NCBI GenBank assembly: GCA_036380925.1
Contig: DASVDW010000196.1
Location: 1-10,321 of the forward strand
Origin: JAICLV01 sp036380925
GTDB taxonomy: Bacteria > Actinomycetota > Actinomycetes > Acidothermales > Acidothermaceae
DNA: 10,321 nucleotides
Direction: 5' to 3'
The notes beneath the pieces are model-generated. The model saw only the letters and a program-made list of their open reading frames with translations, searched no databases and was not told the origin of the DNA. The translations under genes and the position numbers were made by a program. Shown piece by piece: positions 1 through 7,602 of the stretch; position 1 is the stretch's first letter; the number at the start of each line of letters is the position of its first letter.

Positions 1-943
1 CCAGAACGGTGTCGCCGCGGTGAATCTCCAGCGGGTCACCGAAGTCGCCGACCAGCTGACCCGCGCCATCGAGGACGACGAGCACGCCGTACTGCGGCTC
101 CAACGCCAGATCGCCGTCCGACACGATTTGCGTCGCGCGGAAGAACGGCTCCGCCTGCTGAGGGAGCACCGACCGGACACCTCTGGCGCCGGACATCACC
201 GCGCGACTCACGCAGGTTGACAGCCGATCGTCGCTCCAGCCGGAGCGGTCGAGGCAGCTGAGCGCGAGCGGGGCTGGCAAGCCGAGCTGTTCGCCGGCGC
301 GATCGGCCAAGCCGAAGCCCTCCCACTCCAGCATCACCGAGAAGTCGGTCGGCTCTTGCAACTCGATGACGAACACGCCCTCGCCAATCGCGTGCGGTGT
401 GCCAGCTGGGATCAACACCGTGTCGCCGCGCCGCACCGGAATGCGGTTGAGCGTCTCAAGCAACATCTCGCCGCGCTGCGAGCTCACCCAAGCGTCGACC
501 GCGCGCTGGTCGACGTCCGCCTTGAAACCGACGTAGACGGCGGCGCTGTCGCCGGCGCCGATGACCAGCCAGGCCTCTGTTTTCCCGAAGCGGCAGTTCA
601 GATGCCGCTGGGCGAAGGCCCGATCAGGATGCACGTGCACCGGCAACCGCTCGCCGGCGTCGAGCAGCTTCACCAGCAACGCCGGGCTGGTGCCGTACAC
701 GGCGGCGTGCGCCGCCCCCAGGTATGCCACCGGGTCAGCCGCGATCGCGTCGCGCAACGTGGCGCCGTCGGGCAACGTCGACAGACCGGCGTCCTGCCCG
801 AACAGCGTGGTGGCCGACGCCACCCAGTCCTCCGGGCCGAAGTCGCCCGTCGCACCGGCGTTTCCGGCCCGGAATGCGGCGATCGCCTGCCCGCCGCGGT
901 AGAACTGGCGGGGCTGGTTCGGCGGCAGCGCGACCGGCTTCAC
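1..943 (-). CDS. manA: Class I mannose-6-phosphate isomerase (C-terminus cut by window start)
   Basis: Zinc-dependent cytosolic enzyme interconverting mannose-6-phosphate and fructose-6-phosphate, feeding mannose into glycolysis or supplying mannose for GDP-mannose and glycans. 314 codons are visible on the minus strand; the frame is still open at the window edge, so the extreme C-terminus is missing. Cupin-type motifs of the class I family are clear: LPVHVHPD (residues 100-107), GKTEAW (120-125) and LIPAGTPHAIGEG (177-189), followed by FVIELQEPTDFS. Likely metal ligands by family comparison are His103 or His105, Glu123 and His184. The usual Gln of the QVHPD motif is His here. I chose the GTG at 943, preceded by GAGG about 7 bases upstream, because no in-frame ATG lies nearby and the peptide starts MKPVALPPNQ. 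It is divergent from the PfkB kinase, which suggests a shared hexose-phosphate role. Family assignment is firm; substrate identity is by homology. Confidence 0.88.
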   Translation of the reverse strand, partial: MKPVALPPNQPRQFYRGGQAIAAFRAGNAGATGDFGPEDWVASATTLFGQDAGLSTLPDGATLRDAIAADPVAYLGAAHAAVYGTSPALLVKLLDAGERLPVHVHPDRAFAQRHLNCRFGKTEAWLVIGAGDSAAVYVGFKADVDQRAVDAWVSSQRGEMLLETLNRIPVRRGDTVLIPAGTPHAIGEGVFVIELQEPTDFSVMLEWEGFGLADRAGEQLGLPAPLALSCLDRSGWSDDRLSTCVSRAVMSGARGVRSVLPQQAEPFFRATQIVSDGDLALEPQYGVLVVLDGAGQLVGDFGDPLEIHRGDTVL

Positions 944-977
944 GCGCCGACCTCGGTGGCGCCCCGCATGAGGCGCC

Positions 978-1006
978 TCGACAACATGGGCATCGCTGGT
1001 GACTAT
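978..1006 (+). promoter_or_regulatory. Weak promoter candidate for the PfkB kinase gene
   Basis: TCGACA (978-983) and GACTAT (1001-1006) are separated by 17 bp on the plus strand. The -35 matches 5/6 but the -10 only 3/6. It overlaps the -10 of the candidate manA promoter, so the two polymerases would compete if both are real. Low confidence because the -10 lacks the first T. Confidence 0.22.
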
Positions 1007-1031
1007 GAGGCGTGCGTCGCGGCGCTGTCAA
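1002..1031 (-). promoter_or_regulatory. Possible sigma-70-type promoter for manA
   Basis: On the minus strand a perfect TTGACA (1026-1031) is followed after 18 bp by CATAGT (1002-1007), a 4/6 match to the -10 consensus. Transcription would begin near 995, about 50 bases before the manA GTG. Seen by eye only; a chance match is possible in an intergenic region this short. Confidence 0.4.
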
Positions 1032-1052
1032 CACAAGACCTGGAGGATCGGC

Positions 1053-2003
1053 GTGATCGTCGTCTGCGGTGAGGCGTTAATCGACCTGGTGCCCGCGGGC
1101 GGCGAGCTGTGGCGCGCGCTGTCCGGCGGCGGACCGGCGAACACCGCTGTCGCGCTCGCCCGGCTCGGCACGCCGGTGTCAATGCTCGCCCGCATTTCGG
1201 ACGACGCCTTCGGCGCGCAGCTGCGAAAGCGGTTCGTCGACAACAACGTCGACCTGCGGTGGGCGCCGAACGCGAGCGAGCCGACGACCCTGGCCATCGT
1301 CAATCTCGACGAGCACGGTGGCGCCCGCTACACATTTCACATCGACGGCACCGCCGACTGGCAATGGCAGGAAAGGGAGCTGCCGACGCTGCTCGGCGCC
1401 GAGGTGACGGCGATCCACGCCGGCTCGATGGGGTTGGTCGGCCGTCCTGGCGGTGCGGTGATTGAGGCGATACTGGTCCGCGAACGGGCCCGACGCGTCA
1501 TCTCCATCGACCCGAACGTGCGCCCGGTCATGTGCCCCGACGCCCGCGAGTACCGCGATGTGGTCGAGCGCTGGCTCGGCGTCGCGCACATCGTCAAAGT
1601 GAGCGCGGACGACTTGGGCTGGCTGTATCCCGCCCGGTCGGCTGCCGATGTCGCGCTCGAGTGGGTGACGCAGGGACCGTTGTTGGTTGTGCTGACGAGC
1701 GGCGCCGACGGGGCTCGAGCCTTCGGCGCTGATGGCCTATCGGTCGCGGTGCCAAGCGTGCCCGTCGAAGTCGTCGACACGATCGGCGCCGGTGACACCT
1801 TCACGGCTGGGTTGCTGCACTCCCTTGAGCAGCAGGGGCGTCTCGACGTCGAGGCACTCGCACGACTGAGTGAGCCGCAGTTGGAGACTGCCTTGCGGTA
1901 CGCGGCGCAGGTCTCGGCGTTGGCGTGCACCCGGCCCGGCGCCGACCCGCCGTACGCGCAAGACGTGGTGTTTCCCGACCCGGGCACCCGCACCCCCTCT
2001 TAG
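1053..2003 (+). CDS. PfkB-family carbohydrate kinase, probably fructokinase
   Basis: 316-residue ribokinase-fold sugar kinase transferring the ATP gamma-phosphate to a hexose, most likely fructose. The N-terminal substrate-binding signature is GGGPANTAVALARLG (residues 25-39). DPNVRP lies at 153-158. The C-terminal signature DTIGAGDTFTAGLL (242-255) carries the anion-hole GAGD motif with catalytic base Asp248. The start is the GTG at 1053: GGAGGA at 1042-1047 lies five bases upstream, and the protein then begins VIVVCGEALIDLVPAGG, the usual first beta strand. A longer reading from 999 adds 18 residues without family character. It is divergent from manA; a fructokinase beside a phosphomannose isomerase gives fructose, fructose-6-phosphate and mannose-6-phosphate interconversion. 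Other PfkB substrates (2-keto-3-deoxygluconate, ribose, tagatose) cannot be excluded. Confidence 0.9.
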   Translation: MIVVCGEALIDLVPAGGELWRALSGGGPANTAVALARLGTPVSMLARISDDAFGAQLRKRFVDNNVDLRWAPNASEPTTLAIVNLDEHGGARYTFHIDGTADWQWQERELPTLLGAEVTAIHAGSMGLVGRPGGAVIEAILVRERARRVISIDPNVRPVMCPDAREYRDVVERWLGVAHIVKVSADDLGWLYPARSAADVALEWVTQGPLLVVLTSGADGARAFGADGLSVAVPSVPVEVVDTIGAGDTFTAGLLHSLEQQGRLDVEALARLSEPQLETALRYAAQVSALACTRPGADPPYAQDVVFPDPGTRTPS

Positions 2004-2005
2004 CG

Positions 2006-2041
2006 CCGAGTGAAGGGTTGCGGTTCAAACCCTTCACTCGG
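2006..2041 (+). terminator. Perfect 14-bp hairpin after the kinase gene
   Basis: The arms CCGAGTGAAGGGTT (2006-2019) and AACCCTTCACTCGG (2028-2041) are exactly complementary around an 8-base loop, and begin two bases after the kinase stop codon. No T-run follows on the plus strand (TGGGTAAAAG comes next). It would therefore act as a U-tract-free terminator, a type proposed for actinobacteria, or as an RNA 3'-end stabiliser. It sits between convergent transcripts and could serve both. Confidence 0.75.
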
Positions 2042-2046
2042 TGGGT

Positions 2047-2073
2047 AAAAGGGGCCCGCTCGGCGAAGCGGCC
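2047..2073 (-). terminator. Likely intrinsic terminator of the marR/small-gene transcript
   Basis: Read on the minus strand, the stop codon at 2075-2073 runs into GGCCGCT, a six-base loop and AGCGGGCC (one bulged base), followed by CCTTTT from positions 2052 to 2047. A GC-rich stem with a short T-run directly after a stop codon is the classic rho-independent layout. It supports the small gene ending at 2073 as genuine and its transcript as ending here. Confidence 0.6.
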
Positions 2074-2297
2074 TAGGTGGTGGGCCAGTCGAACCAGTCG
2101 AGCCCGTCGGCGCCGCGCCGATTCTCCGGAAAGCGCCTGAGCAGTTCCAGGTCGCGCTCAAGCTGCCGCAACCGCGTCGGCGGCAACACCGCTCCGGCAT
2201 GAGCCGCGGTCCGCGCCTCACTCAGACGCGCCGAGCGCAGCCGCCGCCCGGCGACCTTGCGGTCGTCCGGCGGATTCAGCGGCGAACACGAGTTCAC
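2073..2297 (-). CDS. Small hypothetical protein, 74 residues (90 if started at 2345)
   Basis: I do not recognise the family. Evidence that it is coding: the minus-strand frame has strongly GC-biased third codon positions, like the neighbours; it ends exactly at a hairpin plus T-run; and its C-terminus has an ordered look (PPTRLRQLERDLELLRRF, then a Trp/Asp-rich end DGLDWFDWPTT). The middle is predicted amphipathic helix, rich in Leu, Arg and Glu. There is no signal peptide, membrane segment or Cys pair. The start is uncertain. An ATG at 2345 gives 90 residues but runs across the CGACAA half-site array. The GTG at 2297 gives 74 residues and leaves that array in the leader; its ribosome site is poor. 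It lies downstream of marR on the same strand and may be co-transcribed or driven by its own promoter near 2344-2370. Confidence 0.55.
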   Translation of the reverse strand: MNSCSPLNPPDDRKVAGRRLRSARLSEARTAAHAGAVLPPTRLRQLERDLELLRRFPENRRGADGLDWFDWPTT

Positions 2298-2319
2298 CTC
2301 ACCGTTTGCCGGGGGCAGT

Positions 2320-2342
2320 CGACAACGCTTGTCGTGCGACAA
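2320..2342. promoter_or_regulatory. Three alternating CGACAA half-sites, putative operator
   Basis: CGACAA (2320-2325), its inverse TTGTCG (2329-2334) and CGACAA again (2337-2342) are separated by 3 and 2 bases, giving two overlapping perfect inverted repeats. Palindromes of this kind are typical of dimeric winged-helix regulators, and a marR gene ends 24 bases away. Which protein binds, and whether the array acts on the small gene, is inference. Confidence 0.45.
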
Positions 2343-2343
2343 C

Positions 2344-2370
2344 ATAATACGGAGGTGCCCCCAGTGTCAC
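2344..2370 (-). promoter_or_regulatory. Weak promoter candidate upstream of the small gene
   Basis: On the minus strand GTGACA (2365-2370, overlapping the marR stop codon) precedes TATTAT (2344-2349) by 15 bp. This AT-rich hexamer stands out in the local sequence. The spacing is short, so the call is tentative. If real, the CGACAA array would cover the transcription start and block initiation. Confidence 0.25.
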
Positions 2371-2834
2371 GACCTGCGCGACCGCGGTCCTCCGTCTGCG
2401 TCGCCGAACGCGGTCAGACCCGTCAACAACGCTGCCCTGTCGCGAGCGGGCACACGGCGCAGCACCGCAGCCAGCTCGCCGAGCCGGTGGGCGCGGATTT
2501 CGTCGAGCAGCCGGCGGCCGGCCTTGGTGAGGGTGATCATCACCTCGCGGCGCGAGGTGGGGCTGTTGCCGCGATCGACGTAACCGGCTGCCACCAATCG
2601 GTCACACAGCCGGGTCACCGACGACACCATCGCCTCAAGCTCGCCTGCGAGAGCAGTCACCGTGATCGGTTCGCATCGATCGATGGCGAGAAGGGTACGC
2701 AACTGGGAGGGCGACACTCGGCCTTCGGCCGATTCGTAAGCTCGGGTCCAGAGCGCGACCAAGCGTTCGGCGGCGTCGTGGATCGCTTCCACTTCGTCCG
2801 AGGGCGCGCGGGTGGCTCGCACGGTGGCAGTCAT
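2367..2834 (-). CDS. MarR-family transcriptional regulator
   Basis: 155-residue winged helix-turn-helix DNA-binding protein, expected to act as a homodimer on palindromic operators and to be released by a small ligand or oxidation. The N-terminal dimerisation helix covers about 12-36. The helix-turn-helix follows at about 57-84 (TVTALAGELEAMVSSVTRLCDRLV), then the wing at about 85-103 with the family-style SRREVMITLT strand and a C-terminal dimerisation helix. A single Cys in the recognition helix (Cys77) and one at 54 are visible; redox sensing is not implied. The ATG at 2834 was chosen because the protein then has normal family length. GAGAAGG lies directly against that ATG, so the in-frame GTG four codons later is a realistic alternative. 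It is divergent from the PP2C phosphatase across 56 bp, so it may regulate that pair, itself or the small gene downstream. The ligand is unknown. Confidence 0.88.
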   Translation of the reverse strand: MTATVRATRAPSDEVEAIHDAAERLVALWTRAYESAEGRVSPSQLRTLLAIDRCEPITVTALAGELEAMVSSVTRLCDRLVAAGYVDRGNSPTSRREVMITLTKAGRRLLDEIRAHRLGELAAVLRRVPARDRAALLTGLTAFGDADGGPRSRRS

Positions 2835-2890
2835 CCTTCTCACTGTGACACGAGCGTGCCCTTCCGGCCAACGGCGAATGGGCAATCTCA
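2835..2890. promoter_or_regulatory. Divergent marR / PP2C intergenic region
   Basis: This 56-bp region must hold the starts for two divergent genes. I see no convincing -35/-10 pair on either strand. Short inverted elements are present: TCAC-T-GTGA (2840-2848) and CACG-AG-CGTG (2849-2858). They could be part of an autoregulatory MarR operator, but they do not match the CGACAA array downstream, so the assignment is weak. Confidence 0.25.
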
Positions 2891-4042
2891 ATGGAACTGA
2901 GTTATCCGCAAGCTGTGCGGATCATGCAGGAGGCGCCGCCAGCAATGGTGTTCGTCGCGTTGCGCGAGGTGCTTGCGCAACGCGATTGGCACGCGCGGCT
3001 TTGGGTTGCCGAATATCGGCAGTCAAGTCTGTGTTCTGTCGACGACGTCGACGGTGCGCATGACCATGTGTTGGTTCAGGACAGTTGGCACGGCCGGGTG
3101 TTCGCCGCGGATCGGGTGCAAGTCAACGGCGACGGCGCCCACCGGACCGTCGGCGTTCCCCTAACGCATCGCGGGCATCGCCTCGGCGTCCTGGAAGTTT
3201 CGACACCACCCGGTGTCACCGATGCTGATGTCGACACGATTGCCGACGTCGGCGAGGCGCTCGCGCACGAGATTGCGCTGGCCGACGGGTTGACCGACCA
3301 CTTCGAACGCGCACGGCGAGCGAGAGCACTGACCGTCGCCGCCGAGATGCAATGGGGGTTGTTGCCGGCGACAGCGCACGTCGCGAAGGAGTACTCGGTC
3401 GCCGGTCTGCTCGAGCCTGCCTACTCGGTCGCCGGGGATGCGTTCGATTGGGCTTTCGAGCCCGACCACCTCACACTCGCGGTATGCGATGGAGTCAACC
3501 GTGGCGTGCCGGCCGCGATGGCGATGACACTGTGCATGGCCGCGTTGCGGAATGCTCGCCGTGCTGCGGTCACGATCGCCGATCAGGCGAGCCTCGCCGA
3601 CCAAGCGCTCTACGCGCACTACACCGGTAAGAGCTATGTCGCGGCGTTGCTAATGCGGCTCGATGTCGCAACCGCGCGCATGACGGTCGTCGACGCCGGT
3701 TCGCCGAAGCTCCTTCGCGTGCGTTCAGGGCACGTCAACACGATCCAACTCGACGCGCAGCTGCCCTTGGGCATGTTCGAAGAGACCAGGTACCGCGAAC
3801 AGGTGCTCGAGCTGGCTCCCGGTGACCGACTGATCGTCGTCAGCGATGGAGTGCACGCCGCACCTGCACACGACCCGTTCGGCGATGTCGCGTTGGCCGC
3901 CGCGGTCAGTTCTAGCCGATTGTTGTCGGCGCAGGAAACCGTGCGTCACCTGATCGCCGCGATGCACCAGCACCATCGTGGCGTTGAACTCGACGATGAC
4001 GCGGTCGTCGTCTGCCTCGACTGGAATGGGAGAGCAGAATGA
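2891..4042 (+). CDS. SpoIIE/RsbU-type PP2C serine phosphatase with N-terminal sensor-like region
   Basis: 383-residue cytosolic metal-dependent phosphatase of the partner-switching type, expected to remove phosphate from a STAS anti-anti-sigma protein. Residues about 20-130 form a GAF-like alpha/beta region (HRTVGVPLTHRGHRLGVLEV at 84-103); no membrane segments are seen. A linker helix follows (133-157), ending in AEMQWGLLP. The SpoIIE domain spans about 165-378. Metal-binding acidic motifs are present: GDAFDW (Asp183, Asp186), VCDGVNRG (Asp200), VSDG (Asp319) and LDDDAVVVC (Asp368-370). The ATG at 2891 has only a weak ribosome site. An internal ATG at 2945 has AGGAGG 11 bases upstream, but starting there would cut into the N-terminal region. 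The stop overlaps the start of the STAS gene, so translation is probably coupled. No kinase domain is fused or adjacent, so the cognate anti-sigma kinase must be elsewhere. The input signal is unknown. Confidence 0.9.
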   Translation: MELSYPQAVRIMQEAPPAMVFVALREVLAQRDWHARLWVAEYRQSSLCSVDDVDGAHDHVLVQDSWHGRVFAADRVQVNGDGAHRTVGVPLTHRGHRLGVLEVSTPPGVTDADVDTIADVGEALAHEIALADGLTDHFERARRARALTVAAEMQWGLLPATAHVAKEYSVAGLLEPAYSVAGDAFDWAFEPDHLTLAVCDGVNRGVPAAMAMTLCMAALRNARRAAVTIADQASLADQALYAHYTGKSYVAALLMRLDVATARMTVVDAGSPKLLRVRSGHVNTIQLDAQLPLGMFEETRYREQVLELAPGDRLIVVSDGVHAAPAHDPFGDVALAAAVSSSRLLSAQETVRHLIAAMHQHHRGVELDDDAVVVCLDWNGRAE

Positions 4043-4397
4043 CCGAACCGCCGATCACGGTCGTCGCGGAACAGCTTGGCGACTGGTATGTGCTCCACGT
4101 GCACGGCGAACTCGACGTCGAGACGGCGCCGACCTTGCGGAACGCCTGCTCGGACGCCGTTTCCGAAGGGCACACCAGTTTGATCATCGATCTTTCCGAT
4201 GTGCCCTTCATCGACAGTTCCGGCCTGAGCGTGCTGATCTCCACGCAGCGCGTCGTCCGACTCGCCGAAGGCCGACTTCGGCTTGCGACCGCGGCGCCGA
4301 CCACGTTGCGACTATTGCGCGTCACCGGGCTCGACACCGCGTTCGACGTTCACCCAGATTTGACGTCGGCGACCGCCGACGCGGTCGGCGAAGCGAC

Positions 4398-4401
<4 letters not shown>
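4039..4401 (+). CDS. STAS-domain anti-sigma factor antagonist
   Basis: 120-residue single STAS domain of the SpoIIAA/RsbV type. Unphosphorylated, such proteins bind an anti-sigma kinase and free the sigma factor; the kinase inactivates them by phosphorylating one serine. The diagnostic loop FIDSSGLSVL is at residues 57-66, with Ser60 aligning to the SpoIIAA phospho-serine (first Ser of DSSG). HGELDVETAPTL (22-33) is the typical early motif. The ATG shares ATGA with the phosphatase stop, and GGGAG lies about six bases upstream of the ATG. The pairing strongly suggests it is the phosphatase substrate, although other STAS proteins in the genome are possible. The stop codon overlaps the clpB stop on the other strand, leaving no room for an intergenic terminator. 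Confidence 0.93.
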
Positions 4402-6980
<2,579 letters not shown>

Positions 6981-7004
6981 GCCCTCGATCCTTCTTCGTT
7001 GCGC

Positions 7005-7034
7005 GGTGGCGCGCCACCCCGCACCAGGTGCGGG
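7005..7034. repeat. Two abutting palindromes in the clpB leader
   Basis: GGTGGCGCGCCACC (7005-7018) is a perfect 14-bp palindrome. It shares its last base with CCCGCACCAGGTGCGGG (7018-7034), which has 8-bp arms around one central base. They lie 25 to 54 bases before the clpB ATG. In RNA they could form two consecutive hairpins upstream of the ribosome site; in DNA they could be operators. Neither matches the HspR site CTTGAGT-N7-ACTCAAG. Function is unknown. Confidence 0.6.
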
Positions 7035-7100
7035 ATTGCACTTGACATAACGTTGCCCCGCTCGGTTCTCATCCACCGTTCGCGGCGGTTGGTGATCCCT

Positions 7101-7137
7101 GCGCCACCGCGTCGACGACGGGCGCCACCGCGTCGAC
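7101..7137. repeat. 16-bp tandem direct repeat in the hspR-clpB gap
   Basis: GCGCCACCGCGTCGAC occurs at 7101-7116 and again at 7122-7137, a 21-bp period with spacer GACGG. Each unit ends in the palindrome GTCGAC. The second unit can also pair with GCGGTG at 7141-7146 to form a 6-bp stem just past the hspR stop, but no T-run follows, so a terminator is not convincing. It may be binding sites on the same helical face, or simply a duplication. Confidence 0.55.
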
Positions 7138-7151
7138 CGGGCGGTGACCCG

Positions 7152-7595
7152 CTAGTCAGAGCGGGCCGCGCGGGCGTCCGGCAGGTTCGCGGAGGACGCA
7201 GGCAGCTCCGTCGACTGCCAGGCGAAGGACTGCCGGATCGGCACCAGGTCGCGCCGGTGCGAGGCATGCGCCTCCGCAACCCGTTGGGTGATGACCGCGC
7301 TCATCGCGTCGAGCTCGTCGAGCGCCTCTGCCAGCCGTCTTTGCAGGGCCTCGACTTGGTTTTCCAAGTCGAGGATCCGCTTGATGCCGGCGAGGTTGAT
7401 GCCCTCCTCCTGCGAAAGCCGTTGCACCTGCCGCAGCTGCGCGATGTCGCGCGGCGAGTAGCGGCGGCCGCGACCCACCGCGCGGTCGGGTGACACGAGA
7501 CCGAGGCGGTCGTAGGCGCGCAGCGTTTGCGGGTGCAGGCCGGACAACTGGGCCGCCACCGAGATGACGAAAACCGGGGTGTCGTCGTCGTACAT
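7152..7595 (-). CDS. hspR: Heat-shock repressor HspR (MerR family)
   Basis: 147-residue MerR-type repressor that in actinobacteria binds HAIR inverted repeats (CTTGAGT-N7-ACTCAAG) upstream of dnaK and other heat-shock genes, with DnaK acting as co-repressor. The winged helix-turn-helix is at the N-terminus: VFVISVAAQLSGLHPQTLRA (8-27) followed by YDRLGLVSPDR and the wing GRGRRYSPRDIAQLR. A helical dimerisation segment (about 70-110, ILDLENQVEALQRRLAEAL) follows, then a Ser/Ala-rich tail. Its ATG lies seven bases after the dnaJ stop, and the ribosome site GGAGGG is inside the last dnaJ codons, so it is the last gene of the dnaK-grpE-dnaJ-hspR operon and would be autoregulated. The main dnaK promoter lies outside the window. 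Confidence 0.95.
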   Translation of the reverse strand: MYDDDTPVFVISVAAQLSGLHPQTLRAYDRLGLVSPDRAVGRGRRYSPRDIAQLRQVQRLSQEEGINLAGIKRILDLENQVEALQRRLAEALDELDAMSAVITQRVAEAHASHRRDLVPIRQSFAWQSTELPASSANLPDARAARSD

Positions 7596-7602
7596 CGCTC
7601 GC

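Noticed and set aside
356..1072. 238-codon open frame on the plus strand opposite manA
   Set aside because: It is antisense to a clearly conserved phosphomannose isomerase and runs into the kinase start region; no family features are seen.
2014..2034. GGTTCAAACC segment resembling a tRNA T-arm
   Set aside because: It is part of the perfect 14-bp terminator hairpin. There is no acceptor, D or anticodon arm around it, so it is neither a tRNA nor an obvious attachment site.
2199..2900. 233-codon open frame on the plus strand opposite marR, with GGAGG at 2351-2355
   Set aside because: It overlaps the MarR gene and half-site array in antisense and has low-complexity shadow composition. The GGAGG has no well-placed start for a convincing protein.
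7041..7047. CTTGACA as an HspR HAIR site
   Set aside because: Only five of seven bases match one half-site, and the sequence seven bases further on (GCCCCGC) bears no resemblance to ACTCAAG.
7120..7150. Hairpin after the hspR stop as an intrinsic terminator
   Set aside because: The continuous stem is only 6 bp with a 9-base loop, and no T-run follows on the minus strand; read-through to clpB remains possible.
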